Shown one piece after another: positions 9,004-19,800 of a stretch of 51,027 nucleotides of DNA (position 1 is the first letter of the stretch; each line of letters opens with the position of its first letter). The DNA comes from Clostridia bacterium. GTDB taxonomy: Bacteria; Bacillota; Clostridia; TANB77; CAG-508. The notes below the pieces were generated by a model, which saw only the letters and a list, made by a program, of their open reading frames with translations, had not been told where the DNA came from and did no database searches. The position numbers were made by a program, and so were the translations under genes. The stretch is taken from positions 1-51,027 of the forward strand of contig JAAWGB010000007.1 of assembly GCA_022795075.1 (NCBI GenBank). Direction: 5' to 3'.

Positions 9004-9439
9004 CATTGTGAGGATTCTCCTTGTTATCATCTTTAAAAATATCAGCAATCTTAGCAACATTTAATAAATTAGCATATTGATCTAATTTTCCCTTTTTTTC
9101 TTCTCTTAAGTAAGGTTTTAAAGAATATAATAGATTGGATCTAGGATCATTTGAGTTATTCAATTTTTCCATAACAGACTTCATTTTTAAAATAGTATTC
9201 ATATCAATTTGACTAAAATCGAAATTATTATTAGGATTAGAAGAAGTTTGATTATTTGTAAAATTAGATGTATGAGAAGAATTACTTTGGGAATTATTTG
9301 GTTTATTTTGGGACATCATGGCAGAAAAATTTTGTATCATTTCAGGGGGAATTTGAGAAATTACATCATTTAATTCTCCTTGATTCATCATATCTTTTAA
9401 TTTGTTAATTGTATTTTCATCAAAATTCATATTATTCAA
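8999..9439 (-). CDS. hypothetical protein, Asn/Gln-rich with conserved C-terminal helix region
   Basis: 146 aa from a TTG at 9439 that sits the right distance after GAGAGGTGA; the longer open frame upstream has no such site. The start of the protein is helical (NFDENTINKLKDMMNQGEL), the middle is a low-complexity Asn/Ser/Gln stretch, and the C-terminus (SNLLYSLKPYLREEKKGKL) has a pattern I have seen in small uncharacterised Firmicutes proteins. It overlaps the next gene by 5 bp, so both are probably coexpressed. No function can be given. Confidence 0.6.
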   Translation of the reverse strand: MNNMNFDENTINKLKDMMNQGELNDVISQIPPEMIQNFSAMMSQNKPNNSQSNSSHTSNFTNNQTSSNPNNNFDFSQIDMNTILKMKSVMEKLNNSNDPRSNLLYSLKPYLREEKKGKLDQYANLLNVAKIADIFKDDNKENPHNG

Positions 9440-9538
9440 ATCAATCACCTCTCTCCACTTATTATATGTGAAAACATCCAAAAACTTTACTAAAATTTTT
9501 ATAGATTCTTCATTAGATATAAGTATTTCCAATTAAAA

Positions 9539-9565
9539 AATCCTTTTTACTATAGAAAAAGGATT
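9539..9565 (-). terminator. bidirectional-looking terminator hairpin after the 9668-11332 gene
   Basis: A 10-bp stem (AATCCTTTTT, 9539-9548, with 9556-9565) is flanked by A runs on the left and right of the plus strand, giving a T tract for minus-strand transcripts. It lies 100 bp beyond the stop of the minus-strand prepilin-like gene and upstream of the next one. Confidence 0.65.
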
Positions 9566-9667
9566 AAAAAACATAGTAGTTATTTTAATTACTTAGCTAC
9601 TAATAATTTAATTAATGATAATAATGGTATGAAGGTTATAATTTTAGATATCTATTTTTAGTTATAT

Positions 9668-11332
9668 CTATTCTACTTGAAGGATATATGGATCTTCTTT
9701 TGTTCCATTACCTGAGTAAATGTAGACATTTTCTGTTAAACTTACAATAGGTTTTACCCCAAATGCTCTTGAAGCTCCTTCACCATACCAGCTAGTTGGA
9801 TTATTTGGATGCCATGCGTTTAAACCAAAATATCCATTATAATATGCAGTAGCAAGCCAAAATATGGAGGGAGCAGATAGATCTATCTGCATTGGAATCT
9901 TTACAGAGCCATCAGGGTTTTTAGCATCTTCTATTCCAAAAAAATGAATGTTTTTTATAGCGTGACGAGAAGAAAAATATGAATCTTGATACATTTCTAA
10001 GTTTCTTCCTTGCTTACCATTTTGATATTCTAACATTCTAGTTCCTCCAGAAAGAACAAATTCATCTGTAAAAGAGTTATCACCATCCCAATGAAGATAA
10101 TACTCTGGGTAACCAGCATGTGCCAAGCTATCTACATATATTCTACTTGAACCATCTGAATTCTTTATCTCATTGCCATCTTCATCATTTTTAAACCTGA
10201 CAGACAGGATTTTCCAACCACTAAATGATTTAGACTTATCATCTAATGAGTCATTCCTACTAGTTAGAATAGTTCCAGTTTCGATTTCTGAAGTACGTTG
10301 ACTATTGCCTTTAAAAGTAAATCCACTAAAGGTAAATCCATAACCTTCATATTGTGATTTTTCTTTTAATTCTTCTATTTCTGATTCTGTCCAATCTCCA
10401 GCATCATATTGTACATATCCACCTTGTATTTTGAATTTATTAACATTTACATTTACTTCTTTTGTTATTGTTTGACCATTTATCATACCGATTACTATAA
10501 ATGTATATACTCCATTTTGAGTAATCTCATATGGAATTGATTTTTTATCTTCTTTATTTTCTATTTTACATTCTGTTTCTCCTAGAGTTGCATTAAAATT
10601 TATATATAATGGTGTACCCATTATTTGCGAAAAATCTGGTATAGATGTTGTTCCTGTTGTAGTTGTAGCAATTATTGGTTCTGTTACTTCTATTTCAGGC
10701 ATTACTAATATGATTTCTTTTCTCTCTTCTCCATTTTCAGAAGTTATCTTTATTTTATATTCGACTCCTAGTTGTACAACATAATTTATTTCTATTTCTT
10801 CTTTTTTTCCATTATATATCATAGCTTCTCTATCCGGCAATTCGACTTTTTTTATTCCATTTTCTTTATCTCTTATAGTTATTAATAAATTTGCATTTAT
10901 TCCATTTTTTTGAAGTATTTTATATGAAAATTCTATATTTCCATCATATTCTAATTCTGTTATATTTAATTTTCTATCAATTATAAAAGTTGCAACAACA
11001 CCATCTTTTTTCATTTTTACTTTTTTACCATTTATAGATGAATCTTCTATTAATGTACATTCACAATTTTTTATGGTTTGATCGAGCCATTGTTGTGTCA
11101 CATCATCTAATAGTGCTTTTGCTTTTTTCTCTATTTGTAATTCTTGCATTGATAATATTAATTTTTCTTTTAGTTCTGCTCGGATAGTAGTTTCTTTTGA
11201 ATGCTTTGCTTTTGATAATATTTCATTTTCTTTATTTAAGCTAGCAATACTTACTCCTGCTAAAATCAATAATACGATAATTGTTATAACTAATGCAATT
11301 AGCGTGATTCCTTTTGTTTTTTGTTTCTTCAT
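9668..11332 (-). CDS. prepilin-like N-terminal leader protein with a large extracellular C-terminal region
   Basis: 554 aa. The leader KKQKTKGITLIALVIT and its hydrophobic helix (residues 8-28) match the first and third prepilin-like genes of the window almost residue for residue. After a charged helix come Ig-like stretches (about 115-300) and a region that ends GVKPIVSLTENVYIYSGNG and DPYILQVE, a typical C-terminal ending of clostridial prepilin-like surface proteins. The helix lacks Glu5, which classical pilins need for assembly, so these may be anchored surface or pseudopilin-like proteins and not true pilus subunits. No pilus machinery or prepilin peptidase is in the window. The frame is intact. 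Confidence 0.75.
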   Translation of the reverse strand: MKKQKTKGITLIALVITIIVLLILAGVSIASLNKENEILSKAKHSKETTIRAELKEKLILSMQELQIEKKAKALLDDVTQQWLDQTIKNCECTLIEDSSINGKKVKMKKDGVVATFIIDRKLNITELEYDGNIEFSYKILQKNGINANLLITIRDKENGIKKVELPDREAMIYNGKKEEIEINYVVQLGVEYKIKITSENGEERKEIILVMPEIEVTEPIIATTTTGTTSIPDFSQIMGTPLYINFNATLGETECKIENKEDKKSIPYEITQNGVYTFIVIGMINGQTITKEVNVNVNKFKIQGGYVQYDAGDWTESEIEELKEKSQYEGYGFTFSGFTFKGNSQRTSEIETGTILTSRNDSLDDKSKSFSGWKILSVRFKNDEDGNEIKNSDGSSRIYVDSLAHAGYPEYYLHWDGDNSFTDEFVLSGGTRMLEYQNGKQGRNLEMYQDSYFSSRHAIKNIHFFGIEDAKNPDGSVKIPMQIDLSAPSIFWLATAYYNGYFGLNAWHPNNPTSWYGEGASRAFGVKPIVSLTENVYIYSGNGTKEDPYILQVE

Positions 11333-11441
11333 TTTTAATCCCTTCTTTGGTTTATTTATATAATTCTTACTTATCTTTTTAACTTATATTATAGGAAATT
11401 ACATATGTCAATAACTAAAAATAAATAAACATAATAGGTTG

Positions 11442-11683
11442 GTTACAGTTCACTAGGTACCATTCAAACTTACAAAAGACTACAATAGCAATATAATTCG
11501 GATTTGAATGTGACCGAAATAGCTTTAGAAATATTTAAAATACAGCTGAAAGGGTCCTGTTTTCGGGTATCGTTCAGCTGTATTTTTAATATTTTTTAGC
11601 GTCATGTAGGGTAACCGAAAATCCGAATAAATATTGCTATTGTAGTCTTTGAATCATCTAACTTATTTTCAGTGAACTGTAAC
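11442..11683. repeat. MITE-like nested inverted-repeat element
   Basis: About 242 bp with three nested inverted repeats: perfect 13-bp ends (GTTACAGTTCACT, 11442-11454, with 11671-11683), an inner perfect 20-bp pair (11475-11494 with 11631-11650) extended by ATTCGGATTT-like arms, and a central 14-bp hairpin (11537-11550 with 11573-11586) followed by a T-rich stretch. It has no coding capacity. A 39-nt piece of its right end recurs after tatD at 38601-38639 with one mismatch. I see no clear target duplication. Confidence 0.7.
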
Positions 11684-11977
11684 AATAAGAGGTTACAATT
11701 TACTGACCATTATTATAGAATTACAATAAAATACAATTTTTGCTACGGAACCATTGAAAAATTAGTAAAAATGATGTATAATAGTAAGTGATTATGTATA
11801 AAGAACAAAAAATGTAACAAAAAAATAATATTGATACATAATTTATAACCTCCGTAAGGGAGAAATCAAGAAAAAACAGCGAAAGACAAAAAAGAAATAT
11901 TGATTTATTTCAAAGAAAAGCTATAATATATAATTAAAAGAATTGGGTAAAAAATACCTAAAGACAAGGAGGAAATT
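11684..11977 (+). other. long non-coding leader of the surface-protein gene A
   Basis: About 290 bp between the MITE-like element and gene A. It is A-rich, with a small hairpin (CTCC-GTAA-GGGAG, near 11850-11863) followed by a purine-rich stretch and then the AAGGAGG site. I recognise no known riboswitch. Likely the promoter and 5' untranslated leader of the surface operon. Confidence 0.4.
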
Positions 11978-14900
11978 ATGAAAAATAAGACTTTTAAAAT
12001 TAGTGTTATTTTAGTCATGATTCTAACCATGACGATGACGAATTTTATTTTTGTAGGTCATAGTTTAATAACCTATGCAGCAGATGGTGTAGCAACCAAT
12101 CACAAAAATGTAGAATTCCAAGCATATTTTAAAGATGAAGGAGGAAATGAGGTAACCACTTTAGAACAAGATACAAAAGCAGAAGAAACCTTCTTATATT
12201 TACGTGTCAATGTAAAAAAAGAAGGATACTTTAATGGAGAAATAGCATTAGAAAATAGTAACTTCACTTTAAAAGAATCAGACAGTACCTATGTTAGTAA
12301 AATTGAAAATGATACGATTTATCTAAATCAAATCAATGTAGGAACAGCAGAAGAAATAAAAGTAAAAATAGAACCTAAAAAAGAAGAAGATTTCATAATA
12401 GGTTTATTAAACATGGAAAGTAAAATAGCCATAAAGGGTATTTATCGAGATAGTAAACAAAAAGACATTACCATACAAGGTAATAGAGAAGTAACCTTTA
12501 AACAAGTAGAAAATAATACCGAACAAGACGTACAAAACGAAATACAAATACTTACCAATAAAATTGTAAAAATAGATGGGGAAGAAAAAAGAATCCTACA
12601 AATTTCTTATCATATGGGACTAAAAGAAAACAATTACCCAATCCAAGAGATTGAAGCTAATGTAGAAATACCATCATTTGATGAAAAACAAGCAGAAGTA
12701 ACAAACATAGAATATTTAAACAATATGACATCTTTTGAAACCAAACAAGATGAAAACAATCTAAAACTAATTCTAAAAAATGAAACAAACAAAGATGGAA
12801 AGGCAATGTGGAAAACACAAGGAGAAGAAAATATTGTCTTAACATGTGTTTATGACAAAGAAGTAGAAATTAGCCATAAAAACATAAAAGCTAACCAAAA
12901 AATCACATTATATAGTGGCAAAGAAATAGAAGTAAATAACGAAATTACAATAGGAGAAGAAGAATTAGATACTACTATTTCAGTAAATGCTGGAAATAAA
13001 GAAGAAACCATTTATAAAGGAAAACTAAATGCTGGTATCAATCGTTCTTTCCAAAGTGCTACCCAATTAAAAGTAAACTTTGCTAAAGTTTTGCAAGAAA
13101 TTAGACTAACAGAAGAAACTAGCCAATACACCATAAATGGAGAACAAGAAACAGCAAATGTAATCTATCACAAAACAGCATTGAAAAAAGAAGAATTTGA
13201 CAAAATATTGGGACAAGACGGAAAAATTGTTCTATACAATCAAGAAAGCGAAGTAATAGAAACCATTACAAATGAAACAAAAGCAGATGAACAAGGAAAT
13301 ATCATTATCAATTACGAAGGAAAAAATGTTAGAGAATTCAACATAGAAACAACCAAACCAGTAGCAGAAGGAACTTTACAATTCAATCATATAAAAGTGA
13401 TTGAGTCAAAAGAAGATGTTGAAAAAATAAAAGTAGCAAATGAACTAAAAAATACCATAACAGCTAATGGAAAGCAAGTAGAAACAACCATTCAATTACA
13501 AGAAGCAACAAGCAATGCAACAATCGAAGTAAATAAAGAAAGCTTATCAACCATCGTTAGCAACAATGTTGAAATAAAAGCAGTATTAACATCAAATAGT
13601 GAACAATATAACTTATATAATAACCCAACAATAGAAATTAAATTACCAGAACAAGTAGAAAATATTCAAATAAATAGTGTCGATTTATTATATGAAAATG
13701 AATTAAAAATCAAAGATTATACAGCAAATGGAAGAACCTTATATCTACTTTTAGAAGGAGCACAAACAGAATATAAAGAAGAAACCATACAAGGTGCAAC
13801 CATTATTATTCAAGCAACAGTTGATGTAAATCGTAAAGCACCAACAAGTGATGAAACCATAAAAATGATTTATCAAAATGGAGAAGAAAAAGAAACTACG
13901 ACACCAATAAAAATTGTAGCTCCAACTGATATTACAACTATTTATAGCATTCAAGACTTAGGAGTTGAAACACTAGGACAAGAATCAAACAAACCAGTAT
14001 TTGTACAAAGAGGTTCAGAAGAAAAACAACTAGAAGCACAAATTGAAGTTATTAACAACCAAGAAGAAACAATTGAAAATGCAAGAATTTTAGGAAATTT
14101 CCCAACCAATGACCAAGAAAACAACATGGAAATTGAAATTTCAAAAGAAATTAACATACAAGGCGTACAAACAGCAAAAGTTTATTATTCAGAAAATAAA
14201 AACGCAACAGAAGAATTAGAAAACCAAGAAAATGGATGGTCAGAATCGATAACCAATCCTAGTAAAGTAAGCAAATACTTAATTACTGTTGACGAATTAG
14301 AAACAGGAGCTAGTATCCAAGGACAATATGCTTACAAAATACCAGCTAACCTAGAATATAACCAAACAGCCAAAACAGACTATCAAGTAAAATATGCCAA
14401 TAGTCATACGAAAGTAGAAAATGAATTAGCATCTACAAGCATAGAAATGCAAACAGGAGTAGGACCAATTGTAGAAACAAAATTAACAGCAAAAGCAGGA
14501 GGAAAAGAAATAAATGGACCAGTTAGAAATGGTGAAGTTATTTGTTATACAATAGAAATTGCTAATACTGGAACAGAAGATGTTAACGATATTCAAGTAA
14601 CCGCAAAAGTACCAGAAGGAACCACAATGGTAAAACCAGAAGATGACTATGAATACACAGGAGCATCTTATTATGAAGAATTAGACAACAAAACTTATGA
14701 AGCTAATATAGAAACACTAAAAGTAGGGGAAGTAATTTATGGTAATTACGAAGTTAGAGTCAATAACCAAGTAGCAGAAGGAACCACTTTAAGTAATACA
14801 GCACAAATAAAATATGGAGATGTTACCAAACAATCAGAAGAATTAAAAAATGTAACAGCTAAAGGAAACTTGCGAGTAACCGTAAAACGTATTACAGACA

Positions 14901-16849
14901 GAAATACACAATTATATACAAGAGGAGTAGTAGAATATTTTGCTATTGTAGAAAATATTTCAAATCAAAAAATAAATAATGTAAAAGTACAAGCAAACCC
15001 TTCAGCAAACCTACAAGTAGAAATATTAACCTTATATACTGGAATGAAAAAAGAACAAGGTGACCATATAGATGTTTCTTCTACAGCAACTCCAGTAGAA
15101 CCAACTGAAAATACACAAAAAAAAGAAACAACAGATACAAACAAAGTAAAATCTGAAATATTAGAATATGCAGAAGAAGTTAATATAGGAGCATTAGAAG
15201 CAGGAGAAAATAAAGTTTTAAGTTATGGAATGTTAATTACTGGAACACAAGATAATGTTGATAAAGTTGATTTTGCTGTTACAGCTAAAAATGGACAAGA
15301 GCAATATCAATCTAACCATTGGGAAGAAGAGATTAAAAATACAAATGTAGGAATTTCTATGACAACTAATACACAAGATCAAAGTGTAAAAACAGGAGAT
15401 ATTATAGAATATACAATTGAAGTTGAAAATAAGACACAAGCAGAAACAAGAGGGGTAGAAATAAAAGATTCCTTCCCAAAACAATTAACCATTCAAAAAA
15501 TCACACAAGATGGAAAGGAAATAGAAGGATATAGAGGAAGTAACCTAATATTGCCAATTACGATTAATGGAAATGAAACATCAACCATTAAAGTAGAAGC
15601 AGTAGTAGATTATTCAGAAGCAAGAGATAAAGCAGAAGCAATTACCAATGTTGCTCGTGCAGAAATATATGGAGAAACAGTAGCGACCACATCTGAAATT
15701 AATCATATTATCCAAGCCAACGAAAATAGTTCAGAAGAAGAACCAGGTGAAAATCCAGGTGATAATGATAATGAAAATCATACAGGAAATGAAGGAGAAA
15801 ATGACATTGGAGACAACACCGTTGCAAGAGGAAATAGAATGATTACAGGTGTTGCTTGGTTTGATGAAAATGCAAATGGACAAAAAGACCAAGGAGAAAA
15901 ATTATTAAAAAATATCAAAGTTAGATTATTAAATACACAAACCAATAGTTTAGTAAGAGAAGAAAATGGTAATATTTTAGAAGCAACTACAAATGAAAAT
16001 GGAATTTATGTATTAGATAAAATAGGAAATGGTGAATATATCGTTATATTTGACTATGATGATTCACAATATGCACTAACAAAATATAAAGCAGATAAAG
16101 TATCTGAATCAGAAAATTCAAATGCCATTTTAAGTGAATTACTAATGGATGACCAAAGAGAAAAAGTAGCATCTACCGATATCTTAAAAATACAAGATTA
16201 TAACATTTCAAATATCAATATAGGATTGATAAAATTAGAAAAATTTGACTTAAAATTGGACAAATATGTTAATAAAATCTTAATTCAAGATGCAAAAGGA
16301 AGTACCGTTAAAGAATATGGTAACGAAACCATGGCAAAAGTAGAATTAGATGCTAAAAAGATTAATGGTTCAACTGTTTTAATAGAATACGAAATACAAG
16401 TAACCAACAATGGAGAAGTACCAGGATATGCCAAAAAGATAGCAGATTATGCAACTTCTGACCTAAAATTTAGTTCTGAACTAAATAAAGATTGGTACCA
16501 AGTAGGAAATACCTTATATACAACCAGTTTAGCAAATGAAAAAATAAGAGCAGGGGAAACCAAAACAGTTACCTTGACTTTAACAAAAGCAATGACAGAA
16601 AATAGTACAGGATTAATACCAAATACTGCAGAAATAGCAGAAGATTATAACGAATTAGGAATAGCAGATAGCAATTCTACACCAGGAAATCGAGCAAAAG
16701 GAGAAAATGACTTAGGATCAGCAGAAGTATTAATTAGTATCCGAACAGGTGGAGTTGTTTATGCAACCATAACAATTATAATAGTAGCAATCCTTGCAAT
16801 AGTAGCAGTTGTTGTAATAAAAAAGAAAAATAAACAAGAAGAACAATAA
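11978..16849 (+). CDS. giant surface protein A with SdrD-B-like and DUF11-like repeats, C-terminal membrane anchor
   Basis: 1623 aa. Signal peptide about residues 1-35 (hydrophobic core, then YAADG). A long beta-rich region follows; DUF11-like modules with the phrase IEIANTGTEDVNDI lie near 828-960, near 1121-1235 and near 1423-1590. Between them are an acidic Gly/Asn/Glu linker (about 1254-1281) and an SdrD-B/Cna-B-like domain beginning ITGVAWFDENANGQKDQGE (about 1287-1381). The C-terminus is one hydrophobic helix plus a Lys-rich tail without an LPxTG-type signal (only IRTGG before the helix), so anchoring is probably by the helix. Family knowledge: such repeats make stalks of adhesins. It is followed after 20 bp by gene B and is paralogous to the first half of the 2834-aa gene. 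Confidence 0.8.
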   Translation: MKNKTFKISVILVMILTMTMTNFIFVGHSLITYAADGVATNHKNVEFQAYFKDEGGNEVTTLEQDTKAEETFLYLRVNVKKEGYFNGEIALENSNFTLKESDSTYVSKIENDTIYLNQINVGTAEEIKVKIEPKKEEDFIIGLLNMESKIAIKGIYRDSKQKDITIQGNREVTFKQVENNTEQDVQNEIQILTNKIVKIDGEEKRILQISYHMGLKENNYPIQEIEANVEIPSFDEKQAEVTNIEYLNNMTSFETKQDENNLKLILKNETNKDGKAMWKTQGEENIVLTCVYDKEVEISHKNIKANQKITLYSGKEIEVNNEITIGEEELDTTISVNAGNKEETIYKGKLNAGINRSFQSATQLKVNFAKVLQEIRLTEETSQYTINGEQETANVIYHKTALKKEEFDKILGQDGKIVLYNQESEVIETITNETKADEQGNIIINYEGKNVREFNIETTKPVAEGTLQFNHIKVIESKEDVEKIKVANELKNTITANGKQVETTIQLQEATSNATIEVNKESLSTIVSNNVEIKAVLTSNSEQYNLYNNPTIEIKLPEQVENIQINSVDLLYENELKIKDYTANGRTLYLLLEGAQTEYKEETIQGATIIIQATVDVNRKAPTSDETIKMIYQNGEEKETTTPIKIVAPTDITTIYSIQDLGVETLGQESNKPVFVQRGSEEKQLEAQIEVINNQEETIENARILGNFPTNDQENNMEIEISKEINIQGVQTAKVYYSENKNATEELENQENGWSESITNPSKVSKYLITVDELETGASIQGQYAYKIPANLEYNQTAKTDYQVKYANSHTKVENELASTSIEMQTGVGPIVETKLTAKAGGKEINGPVRNGEVICYTIEIANTGTEDVNDIQVTAKVPEGTTMVKPEDDYEYTGASYYEELDNKTYEANIETLKVGEVIYGNYEVRVNNQVAEGTTLSNTAQIKYGDVTKQSEELKNVTAKGNLRVTVKRITDRNTQLYTRGVVEYFAIVENISNQKINNVKVQANPSANLQVEILTLYTGMKKEQGDHIDVSSTATPVEPTENTQKKETTDTNKVKSEILEYAEEVNIGALEAGENKVLSYGMLITGTQDNVDKVDFAVTAKNGQEQYQSNHWEEEIKNTNVGISMTTNTQDQSVKTGDIIEYTIEVENKTQAETRGVEIKDSFPKQLTIQKITQDGKEIEGYRGSNLILPITINGNETSTIKVEAVVDYSEARDKAEAITNVARAEIYGETVATTSEINHIIQANENSSEEEPGENPGDNDNENHTGNEGENDIGDNTVARGNRMITGVAWFDENANGQKDQGEKLLKNIKVRLLNTQTNSLVREENGNILEATTNENGIYVLDKIGNGEYIVIFDYDDSQYALTKYKADKVSESENSNAILSELLMDDQREKVASTDILKIQDYNISNINIGLIKLEKFDLKLDKYVNKILIQDAKGSTVKEYGNETMAKVELDAKKINGSTVLIEYEIQVTNNGEVPGYAKKIADYATSDLKFSSELNKDWYQVGNTLYTTSLANEKIRAGETKTVTLTLTKAMTENSTGLIPNTAEIAEDYNELGIADSNSTPGNRAKGENDLGSAEVLISIRTGGVVYATITIIIVAILAIVAVVVIKKKNKQEEQ

Positions 16850-16869
16850 AAAGAAGGAGAGGAGGTAGA

Positions 16870-19800
16870 ATGATGAAAACAATTAAAAAAATAATAATTA
16901 GTATAATAGTTGGAATAATAGCCTTAATTGGCTTTCATACAACGGCAACTGCTTATTCAGTAGGAGAAACAGTCAGTATAGATTATAGCACTTATGAACA
17001 AGATCCAAATATGTTTTGTGTACAACATAATCAACACTTACATAAAGGAGATTATCAAGATTATCAAATTATTTCACAAGTTAATATAAAAGGAAATGAT
17101 TCAGTTGACCATTTAGGTGGTAAACAAACAAGTTGGTATAATGCTAAATTAGCTTATATTCTTTCAAAAGATAATGGCTCAGGATTAAAAGCGCTAGGAC
17201 CAGTAGCAAATTCTATATGGAATAATATGCATACATGGATGAGTAATGTTGGACAATATCATGCAGGATTAAGTTTAAATTTTACATCTGATAAACGAGG
17301 AGGTTATAGTCCATTAGATGCAGAATCAGATGCTTATGCTAATAGTATTATTAATCTTCAAGAAACAGCTCAAGCAATGGAAGATCACACAGATAAAAAT
17401 AAAATTAAAGTCGTTTCTGCTAATAAAGATAATAAGGACTATATAAAAATAGGACCATTTAATTGGACATTTGGAACACCTTTAACAAAGGTAACAGCAC
17501 AAGGAACAGGAGATATGACTATTCATTTCTTTAGTAGTTACAATGGAAGAGAAGAATATTTTTACAATGAAGCAAGCGAAATTCAATCTGGTAAAGATTT
17601 TTACATTTATTTAAAAATGGATTTAGAAACAGAAAAACTTTCTAGCTTAACAGGTTATTCTACAACTATGATAAAAACAGCTAAAATATGGTTTTTGAAA
17701 TCTCCAAATGGTTATTACCAAAACTTAATTATTCGAGAATCAGGGGAAGAACCAATGGATATTTCAACAACAATTGATTATGGCATCAAGACAAAAGGAA
17801 AATTAAAAATATTAAAAGTAAATAAAAAAGATCAAACAATTTTATTACCAGGTGTAAGCTTTTATATCCAACATAAAGAAACTGGAAAATATTTAGCAAA
17901 AGATAGCAATGGAAAAATAATCTATGTAAATGAAGCTCATAAAAGTGCTTTTAAAACAGGAGCAAGAGGAGCCAATAAAGGAAGAATTAATCTTAAAGAT
18001 TTAGCAGTAGGAACCTATATAGCTTATGAAAAAGACAATCCAAATTATGGATATGTTGTTGACACAGAAACGACTCAAAAGGAATTAATAATTGATAAAA
18101 GTAGAACACCAATGGAATTAGAAGAGTGGAAAATTGCCAATCCACAAGTCTATATAAGATTATCAGGATATGTATGGATTGATAAAAGATATGGAAAAGA
18201 TGCAAAAGCTAATAATATCTTTAAAGATCAAGAAGAAAAAGGATTAGATGGCAGTGTATTAGATCAAAATGATATTCTATTTAACGGAATTACAGTAAGA
18301 TTAATAGACAAAACAACAGGAAAAATTGTAAAAAATGAAAAAGAAGACTCAAGTAATTATGGAAAAGAAATGGAAACAGTAACTAGTCAGTTAAATAGAT
18401 ATAAAGGAAATGGTAATGATGGAAATGGTGAATATCTAATTGAAGACGTACTAATTGAAAAATTGGGAGATTATTACATGGAATTTGAATACGATGGATT
18501 AATCTATACCAATGTACCAAGAAATGTTACCAAAGACAATGGTTCAAAAGCAGCAGAAGGTCAAGATGCAAGACAAGAATTTAATGATAAATTTGCTAGT
18601 ATCGAAGGTGCAGGTAAACTGACAGCTGTTGCAAAAGACAAAGACGGAAACGAACAACAAAAATTTGACTATGAAGAAATAGATGAAGGTCGAGCAATTC
18701 AATATAAAAATAATCAACAATTTATGATAACAGCTAATACAGATGCCAAAGATACAGACACATCTAAAAATTATGTTATTAAGGAACATTTCGTAAATGA
18801 TCTTCGAGAAATACAATATATTAACTTAGGATTAACAGAAAGAGAACAACCAGATATAGGAATTGAAAAAGACTTACATAATGTAAGACTAGAGGTAAAT
18901 GGTTGTGGACATACTTATTTATACTCACAAAGACTTTCACATCCAACAGAATACGACAGTGAAGGTGGACTATTTAATGTAGCTGTTAGATGGTCAAATA
19001 AATACAAAGCATTAGCTTATAAAAGACCAATTTATGAGGCAGATTATAATTACATAAATGAAAAAGACAAGAGTAAAGAACTAAAAGTATATTTAACTTA
19101 TCAAATTGTTATGCTAAATAAAACACCTCAAAATTTAACAACTAGAGTTAATAGTTTAGTAGATTATTATGATAGTAATTATGAATTATTACATGTAGGA
19201 ACAAAATTAAATGAAAATGGTAGTGTTGTAAATGATATTAGATATGAGCAAGATGAAGAATTTACCTCACAAGACTATAAGAAAGCAATTATTTACAATG
19301 AAACAAGTATTGTACCAGAATCAAAAGACAATCGAGAATCTGTTTATGTAGAATTTGCTTTGAATCGAGAAGCGGTTATTAAAATTTTAAATGATCAAAC
19401 AAACTTAGATAATATAGTAGAAGTTAATTCTTATTCAGTCTTAAAAGACGGAAAGAGTTATGCTGGAATTGACATGAATTCTATACCAGGAAACTACGAA
19501 ATAGGAGAAAATGTCAGAGAAGATGACACCAGTATAGCACCAGCATTAAAATTAGAACCAACTGATGCAAGAGAAATGGCAGGAAAAGTATTCTTAGACA
19601 ATCAAGGAATATCACCAGAAATACAAACAGGAAAAATTCGTCAAGGTACAGGGAAATATGAAGAAGGAGAAGAAGGAATTGGTGATGTAGCAGTTACCCT
19701 TACAGACATTTCAGACAATGGTATTGTAGTATATAGAACCAAAACGGTAAATGCACCAGGAAAATATGGATATATAGAAACAGTAGAAGAAGATGATAAA

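Noticed and set aside
17000..17260. Functional thioester adhesin domain in gene B
   Set aside because: A Cys in FCVQHNQ and a Trp helix fit, but the partner Gln of the TQxA motif is not visible, so no thioester bond is claimed.
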